DNA from: Serinicoccus chungangensis
GTDB lineage: Bacteria > Actinomycetota > Actinomycetes > Actinomycetales > Dermatophilaceae
DNA: 64,000 bases
Reading direction: 5' to 3'
Assembly (NCBI RefSeq): GCF_006337125.1
Contig: NZ_CP040887.1
Location: 2,976,001-3,040,000 of the forward strand
Both the position numbers and the translations under genes were made by a program. Below the pieces are notes generated by a model. The model ran no database searches, was not told where the DNA came from, and saw only the letters and a list, made by a program, of their open reading frames with translations. How positions within the stretch are numbered: the first letter of the stretch is position 1; every line of letters begins with the position of its first letter. Positions 63,182 through 64,000 of this stretch are shown here, piece after piece.

Positions 63182-64000
63182 TCAGCCCGGCTGCTCCGAC
63201 AGGACGGCGTCGAGGTCGAAGCTGAGGTCCCGGGTCCCGCGGTAGTTCAGGTGGGTCTCCGCGGCCACGACGTTGGTCCCGTCGACGAGCAGGTCGACCG
63301 GCACCTCGATCACCAGCGGGTCGGCCAGCGCCACGTCGCGTCGCCGCGCGGACGGCGCATACGTGAAGTGGGTGACCTCACCCTCACGCATGTTCTGCCG
63401 ACCCACCTCGACCCCGTTGACGTAGATCACCGCACCGTCGTCGGCCACCGTGTCCAGCACCAACGAGACCACCCGGTCCGCACGCTCGACCTCGAACTCC
63501 CGCACGAAGTACGCCGCCCGCGGCCGGTCCGTCGTCGGACCGTCCACATCGATGTCCGTCGCCACCTGCGGGAACCCGAAGCCCAACGGCGCCGCACCAG
63601 GCTGCCACCCGGCCAGGTCACCACCAGCCTTCCACTGCGCGACCGGAGCATCCGCACCGTAGTACCACGACCACGACGCATCCCGCTCGATCACCGTCGA
63701 GGTCACCGGCTCCACACTCTCCGAGACCGTCACGTCCTCGGACACCGAGACCTCGGCACCCTCGTCATCGGTCACGGTCAACGTCACCTCGTAGGTGCCG
63801 GCCGACGCATACGTGTGCGTCGCCGTCACCCCCTCACCGACACCACCATCACCGAAGTCCCAGACGTAGGACACGATCTCCCCGTCCTCGTCCACCGACG
63901 ACGACGCATCCACCGACACCTCCAACAGCTCGGAGACGGTCGCGAAGCCGGCGTTGGGCGGCTGGTTCGGGGTGCCTGCCCCCGCAGCCAGGGTGGTCAT
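63182..64000 (-). CDS. PKD-domain secreted protein, 5' end beyond the window
   Basis: Only the C-terminal 272 residues are in the window; the frame is open to the right edge. Residues about 15-100 form a PKD domain (NAGFATVSELLEVSVDAS, YVWDFGDGGVGEG, THTYASAGTYEVTLTV). A beta-sandwich domain follows (ASWSWYYGADAP, YFVREFEVERADRVVSL, NGVEVGRQNMREG) that resembles jelly-roll carbohydrate-binding modules. It ends with no LPXTG or membrane anchor. Together with the giant LamG/malectin protein it suggests a family of secreted surface proteins near the locus. Confidence 0.8.
   Translation of the reverse strand: MTTLAAGAGTPNQPPNAGFATVSELLEVSVDASSSVDEDGEIVSYVWDFGDGGVGEGVTATHTYASAGTYEVTLTVTDDEGAEVSVSEDVTVSESVEPVTSTVIERDASWSWYYGADAPVAQWKAGGDLAGWQPGAAPLGFGFPQVATDIDVDGPTTDRPRAAYFVREFEVERADRVVSLVLDTVADDGAVIYVNGVEVGRQNMREGEVTHFTYAPSARRRDVALADPLVIEVPVDLLVDGTNVVAAETHLNYRGTRDLSFDLDAVLSEQPG

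Noticed and set aside
1..64000. tRNA, rRNA, phage and transposase genes
   Set aside because: I looked for cloverleaf, rRNA-like and recombinase signals while reading and found none; a covariance-model search was not possible.

Overview
The window comes from a high-GC Gram-positive actinobacterium. Genes are dense and often overlap as ATGA or GTGA, GTG starts are common, and lipoprotein and secretion signals are of the Gram-positive type. A member of the Micrococcales (Intrasporangiaceae-like) is my guess from codon habit; no marker gene proves it. I saw no rRNA, tRNA, CRISPR array, transposase or phage gene.

The window is mostly one large surface-polysaccharide and cell-envelope locus. Region 1 (1-12326) begins with a glycosyltransferase cut by the window edge and a convergent lipoprotein. 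A leftward operon follows: two-domain glycosyltransferase, UDP-ManNAc dehydrogenase (WecC type), TPR-glycosyltransferase, heparinase II/III-like protein, asparagine-synthetase-like protein and a DUF6270/hydrolase fusion. Region 2 (12430-17491) is a rightward, tightly overlapping set: methyltransferase, small unknown protein, GT2 with a degenerate second domain, unknown protein, GT4. Region 3 (17466-23307) holds a sulfotransferase paired with a second heparinase-like protein, an APC permease, a mannose-1-phosphate guanylyltransferase lacking its middle, and a phosphomannomutase-like HAD protein. Region 4 (23590-29687) has a coiled-coil glycosyltransferase, a second asparagine-synthetase-like protein, a GT4 and a Gfo/Idh/MocA oxidoreductase.

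Region 5 (29854-39976) is one giant secreted multidomain protein gene read leftward (LamG, FN3, ConA-like, malectin, beta-propeller and Ig-like domains). Its first part holds three tandem 684-bp LamG copies, two of which carry a one-base deletion that breaks the frame. After a gene-poor kilobase, region 6 (41041-45369) holds an OmpR-type response regulator, two SipW/TasA-type secreted proteins, a SipW-like signal peptidase and a GAF histidine kinase. Region 7 (45383-51298) is a sulfate-activation island: cysN, cysD, cysC, cysQ and an SLC13 permease. Region 8 (51491-64000) has a secreted GH26-like protein and the export machinery (Wzx flippase, Wzz chain-length protein, Wzy polymerase/ligase), interleaved with two more sulfotransferases, an APH-like kinase and two glycosyltransferases. 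A partial PKD-domain protein runs off the right edge.

My main reading is that the locus builds a sulfated, uronic-acid-containing polysaccharide by a Wzx/Wzy route. CysD, CysN and CysC make PAPS, three sulfotransferases use it, CysQ removes the PAP by-product, WecC supplies an aminouronic acid, and two heparinase-like proteins edit or degrade a polyuronide. No APS/PAPS reductase or sulfite reductase is in the window, which fits PAPS supply rather than cysteine synthesis, although those genes could lie elsewhere.
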